Origin: Oscillospiraceae bacterium
Lineage (GTDB): Bacteria; Bacillota; Clostridia; Oscillospirales; Ruminococcaceae
Length of the DNA stretch: 7,660 nucleotides
Direction of reading: 5' to 3'
Assembly (NCBI GenBank): GCA_016303235.1
Contig: JAEDMB010000089.1
Coordinates: 1 to 7,660, forward strand
Part shown: positions 5,457 to 7,660 of the stretch, in pieces
How positions within the stretch are numbered: the stretch's first letter is position 1
How the letters are laid out: each line of letters opens with the position of its first letter
Translations under genes and position numbers: made by a program
The notes under the pieces: generated by a model
The model's input: the letters and a program-made list of their open reading frames with translations, nothing else
The model's database searches: none
What the model was told of the DNA's origin: nothing

Positions 5457-7432
5457 AACGCAGATTAATTTACATATCATTTGCGTATGCTCTGGGATTG
5501 CTTTCAGCCTCGATATCGCTTGAAAGATTCGGAATACCCGTTATTTTATCGGGATTTCTTGTATTTTTCGCACTTTGCAAAATTACAGACAAAAAGTTCA
5601 AAGAGATTGTTTTAATTATTGTGCCGTTTTTAATTTCATTCGGAATTTACAGATTCTATAACTGTTATGTATATGAAACACTTCTGAAATGCGATAATAC
5701 GGACGGATATTTTTCGGGCGAAATTACTGATATTACTGATTATGCACAGGATAATTCGGGATATATTCTCGATGGTACTATAAATAATACTATCAATGCA
5801 AGGATTATATGCTATAATACGTCATACAAATGCAAAATCGGTGACACTATGTCATTTGACTGCACATTCAGTAAAATTGACGGCGATTATCTTTTTGACA
5901 GTCACAATTATTATAAACAGAAAAATATATATCTTTCCGCTGATAATATAAAAAATCTTGAAATAACTGAAAACAACGGATTTTTATTAAAAAATATTCT
6001 CTGCAATTACCGTGACAGAATGATTTCAGAATTCCGGCTTAATATGGACAGCGAAACAAGTGCATTTCTTTCAGCAATGGTTTTCGGGGATAAATCAGAC
6101 ATAGATGATTCTTCAAAAATTATGCTTTACCGTTCCGGAATAGGTCACATTATGGCTGTATCGGGAATACATGTTTCAATATGTGCCGGATTTGTTATTC
6201 TTATACTAAAAAAGCTGAAAGCAAATAAATTTGTTTCATTCGGAATATTATGCATGTTTCTTGCAGTTATGGTAATCATTGCGGAATATCCTGTATCAGC
6301 CGTAAGAGCTTCAATAATGCTTGCTGTTCTTTATGGTGCGGAAATTTTTCACCGTGAAAACGATACTCTGAATACACTTGCATTAGCTGTACTGATTATA
6401 TGCATTTCAAATCCTTTTGCAGTTCACAATCAGGGATTTTTACTTTCAGTAAGCGGTACTTACGGAATAGGCGTGCTTGCTCCGTATATGACAAAAAATA
6501 TTGATTCCGGAATAATAAAAAGCCTGATTAGTATGTTCTGTGTATCTGTCTGTGTTATGCCTCTGAGCATATTATATTTTGATGAGGTTTCAATAATATC
6601 TCCGCTGACAAATATTGTTTTCATACCGCTTTGCAGTATATCGCTGATAATCGGTTTAATCTTTGTAATGTCGGGTGGACTTATAAATCTGCTTTTCATA
6701 GCAAAGTATCTTATAGGATTTATAATATTCACAGTTAAGCTCATCGGAGAAAATTCACTGATATATATAAGCGGAAATTCCGATACTGCTTTTATAATTC
6801 TTATATCACTTTTTATTCTCGGAGTATGCGTTTATTTTATTTCAGAAAACCGAAAGCATATTTATTCTGTAATATTATGCGGTATAATTTTTATGTTCAG
6901 CTATAATCAGATTGTCAGCATAAAAAACAGGGATATTCTTGAAATAGCTTTTCTCGGAAAAAACAAAAATATCTGTGCTGTAATAAACTACAACGGCAAT
7001 ACTGATATAATCGACCTTTCCGGTCACTATAAATCGCCCGAATATGTCAGAAAATATCTTTCGCAGAATCATATTGAAAATATAAACAATCTGATTATTT
7101 CAAAAAACTATTCATCGCTTTCAGTCTCATATCATTCAGCACTTGAATATTCTGATATTAAAAATATATACAACTGTTCCGGAAATGAAATTCAGATAAA
7201 ATACAATAACTATACATTCAGCTGTAATGACGGTATTCTGACTGTCATTTATGACAGGTATTCCGTATTTGTTTCGCCTTATGCATACAACGGTGAAACA
7301 GCGGATATTTTTATTTTTTACGGAAATTCAAAAAATAAAAATCTTCCAGAAAGGTTTATTGCCTGCAACGAAAACTGCAATAATTTTTCAGTAGATTTTC
7401 CCGAAAAATCTATAAGAATAAGGAGAATTTGA
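5453..7432 (+). CDS. comEC: ComEC/Rec2-type DNA uptake channel with a degenerate C-terminal domain
   Basis: ComEC is the polytopic membrane channel that passes single-stranded DNA into the cell during natural transformation. From the N-terminus I see three hydrophobic segments (about 6-24, 28-43, 51-70), an extracytoplasmic OB-like region (about 85-170), then the Competence domain. Its hallmark is SGIGHIMAVSGIHVSI (228-243), followed by VRASIML (284-290) and GFLLSVSGTYGIG (328-340). Further membrane segments run to about 486. Residues 493-659 align with the metallo-beta-lactamase-like domain of longer ComEC proteins, but its HxHxDH metal site is absent. At 659 residues it is shorter than B. 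subtilis ComEC (about 776). The start ATG overlaps the previous stop (ATGA) and has no visible Shine-Dalgarno, so translation probably depends on coupling. MKRRLIYISF is a sensible inside-positive membrane start. holA follows one base after its stop, the usual Firmicutes order. Confidence 0.95.
   Translation: MKRRLIYISFAYALGLLSASISLERFGIPVILSGFLVFFALCKITDKKFKEIVLIIVPFLISFGIYRFYNCYVYETLLKCDNTDGYFSGEITDITDYAQDNSGYILDGTINNTINARIICYNTSYKCKIGDTMSFDCTFSKIDGDYLFDSHNYYKQKNIYLSADNIKNLEITENNGFLLKNILCNYRDRMISEFRLNMDSETSAFLSAMVFGDKSDIDDSSKIMLYRSGIGHIMAVSGIHVSICAGFVILILKKLKANKFVSFGILCMFLAVMVIIAEYPVSAVRASIMLAVLYGAEIFHRENDTLNTLALAVLIICISNPFAVHNQGFLLSVSGTYGIGVLAPYMTKNIDSGIIKSLISMFCVSVCVMPLSILYFDEVSIISPLTNIVFIPLCSISLIIGLIFVMSGGLINLLFIAKYLIGFIIFTVKLIGENSLIYISGNSDTAFIILISLFILGVCVYFISENRKHIYSVILCGIIFMFSYNQIVSIKNRDILEIAFLGKNKNICAVINYNGNTDIIDLSGHYKSPEYVRKYLSQNHIENINNLIISKNYSSLSVSYHSALEYSDIKNIYNCSGNEIQIKYNNYTFSCNDGILTVIYDRYSVFVSPYAYNGETADIFIFYGNSKNKNLPERFIACNENCNNFSVDFPEKSIRIRRI
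7420..7425 (+). promoter_or_regulatory. Ribosome binding site for holA, inside the end of comEC
   Basis: AAGGAG lies within the last codons of comEC, 8 bases before the ATG at 7434. It confirms the holA start at the edge of the window. Confidence 0.8.
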
Positions 7433-7433
7433 A

Positions 7434-7660
7434 ATGCCTAAAACTGATGCGAAAAAAATTTTTTCACAGCTAAAAAACAATGAAATATATAATATATATT
7501 ATATATACGGTCAGAATACTGTCGGAGCTGAGGGGCTTGTAAATGCAGTAATCAAAAAAGTTACAGGTGATTACAGCGATTTTGCACTTACTAAATTTGA
7601 CGGAAAATCCCTGAATGTCAGAGAACTTTCAGACCAAGCCGAAATGTTCCCTATGCTTGC
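7434..7660 (+). CDS. holA: DNA polymerase III delta subunit, N-terminal fragment (3' end beyond window)
   Basis: The frame opens at the ATG at 7434 and runs off the right edge after 75 complete codons. The delta subunit is part of the clamp loader and opens the beta sliding clamp so it can be placed on DNA at replication forks. The visible part reads MPKTDAKKIFSQL, then IYYIYGQNTVGAEGLVNAV (21-39), which matches the family's 'YLLYGEE' start. DFALTKFDGKSLNVREL (48-64) and AEMFPML (68-74) follow, matching the family's 'fN...fdg...l..a..tlPmfs' region. Clear similarity plus the position directly after comEC, where holA normally sits in Firmicutes, makes the call good although only about a fifth of the protein is seen. 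A ribosomal protein S20 gene (rpsT) would be the expected next neighbour. Confidence 0.87.
   Translation, partial: MPKTDAKKIFSQLKNNEIYNIYYIYGQNTVGAEGLVNAVIKKVTGDYSDFALTKFDGKSLNVRELSDQAEMFPML

Noticed and set aside
6460..6744. A - strand open frame of 94 codons within comEC.
   Set aside because: It is antisense to conserved ComEC membrane segments, and its sequence is explained by the hydrophobic codons of the true gene.
3538..7660. A new defence or mobile system in the HIT-DUF1963-phosphoribosyltransferase-comEC run.
   Set aside because: All members are known chromosomal families, comEC-holA is a standard Firmicutes pair, and there are no integrase, toxin, nuclease or attachment-site signatures. 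Base use does not differ sharply from alaS apart from the more AT-rich membrane gene.

Overview
This window looks like ordinary chromosome from a low-GC Gram-positive anaerobe of the class Clostridia. A Ruminococcus/Oscillospiraceae-type gut or rumen bacterium is my best guess. The basis is the AT-rich codon use, strong AGGAG-type ribosome binding sites, the alaS protein type, a comEC-holA pair typical of Firmicutes, and an intergenic double palindrome that resembles repeats I associate with Ruminococcus-like genomes. The genus is an inference from memory. All genes lie on the + strand and are tightly packed.

Layout. Positions 1-851 hold the 3' part of a penicillin-binding protein (transpeptidase) gene that enters from the left edge. 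A near-consensus sigma-A promoter starts inside its stop codon and drives alaS (914-3541), a full-length alanyl-tRNA synthetase. The 98-base gap after alaS is mostly a composite repeat of two back-to-back perfect hairpins (about 3547-3613). It is followed by a run of closely spaced genes that reads as one operon: a HIT-family purine nucleotide-binding protein (3640-3996), a YwqG/DUF1963 protein of unknown function (4010-4891), an adenine-type phosphoribosyltransferase (4917-5456), comEC (5453-7432, overlapping the previous gene by ATGA) and holA (from 7434, cut by the right edge). No intergenic stretch exceeds 100 bases. I saw no RNA gene, CRISPR array, insertion sequence or phage gene.

How the genes fit together. 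The window mixes housekeeping functions: cell-wall cross-linking, tRNA charging, purine nucleotide or nucleobase handling, DNA uptake and replication clamp loading. HIT and phosphoribosyltransferase proteins both act on purine nucleotides, and ComEC imports single-stranded DNA, so a loose nucleotide-salvage theme is possible but speculative.

I do not see a convincing new system. The points most worth a second look are: (1) the ComEC C-terminal metallo-beta-lactamase-like domain, which appears to have lost its metal-binding motif; (2) the double-hairpin repeat between alaS and the HIT gene; (3) KTS in place of the usual KTG motif in the penicillin-binding protein; and (4) the alaS promoter embedded in the preceding stop codon, with no room for a T-box leader.
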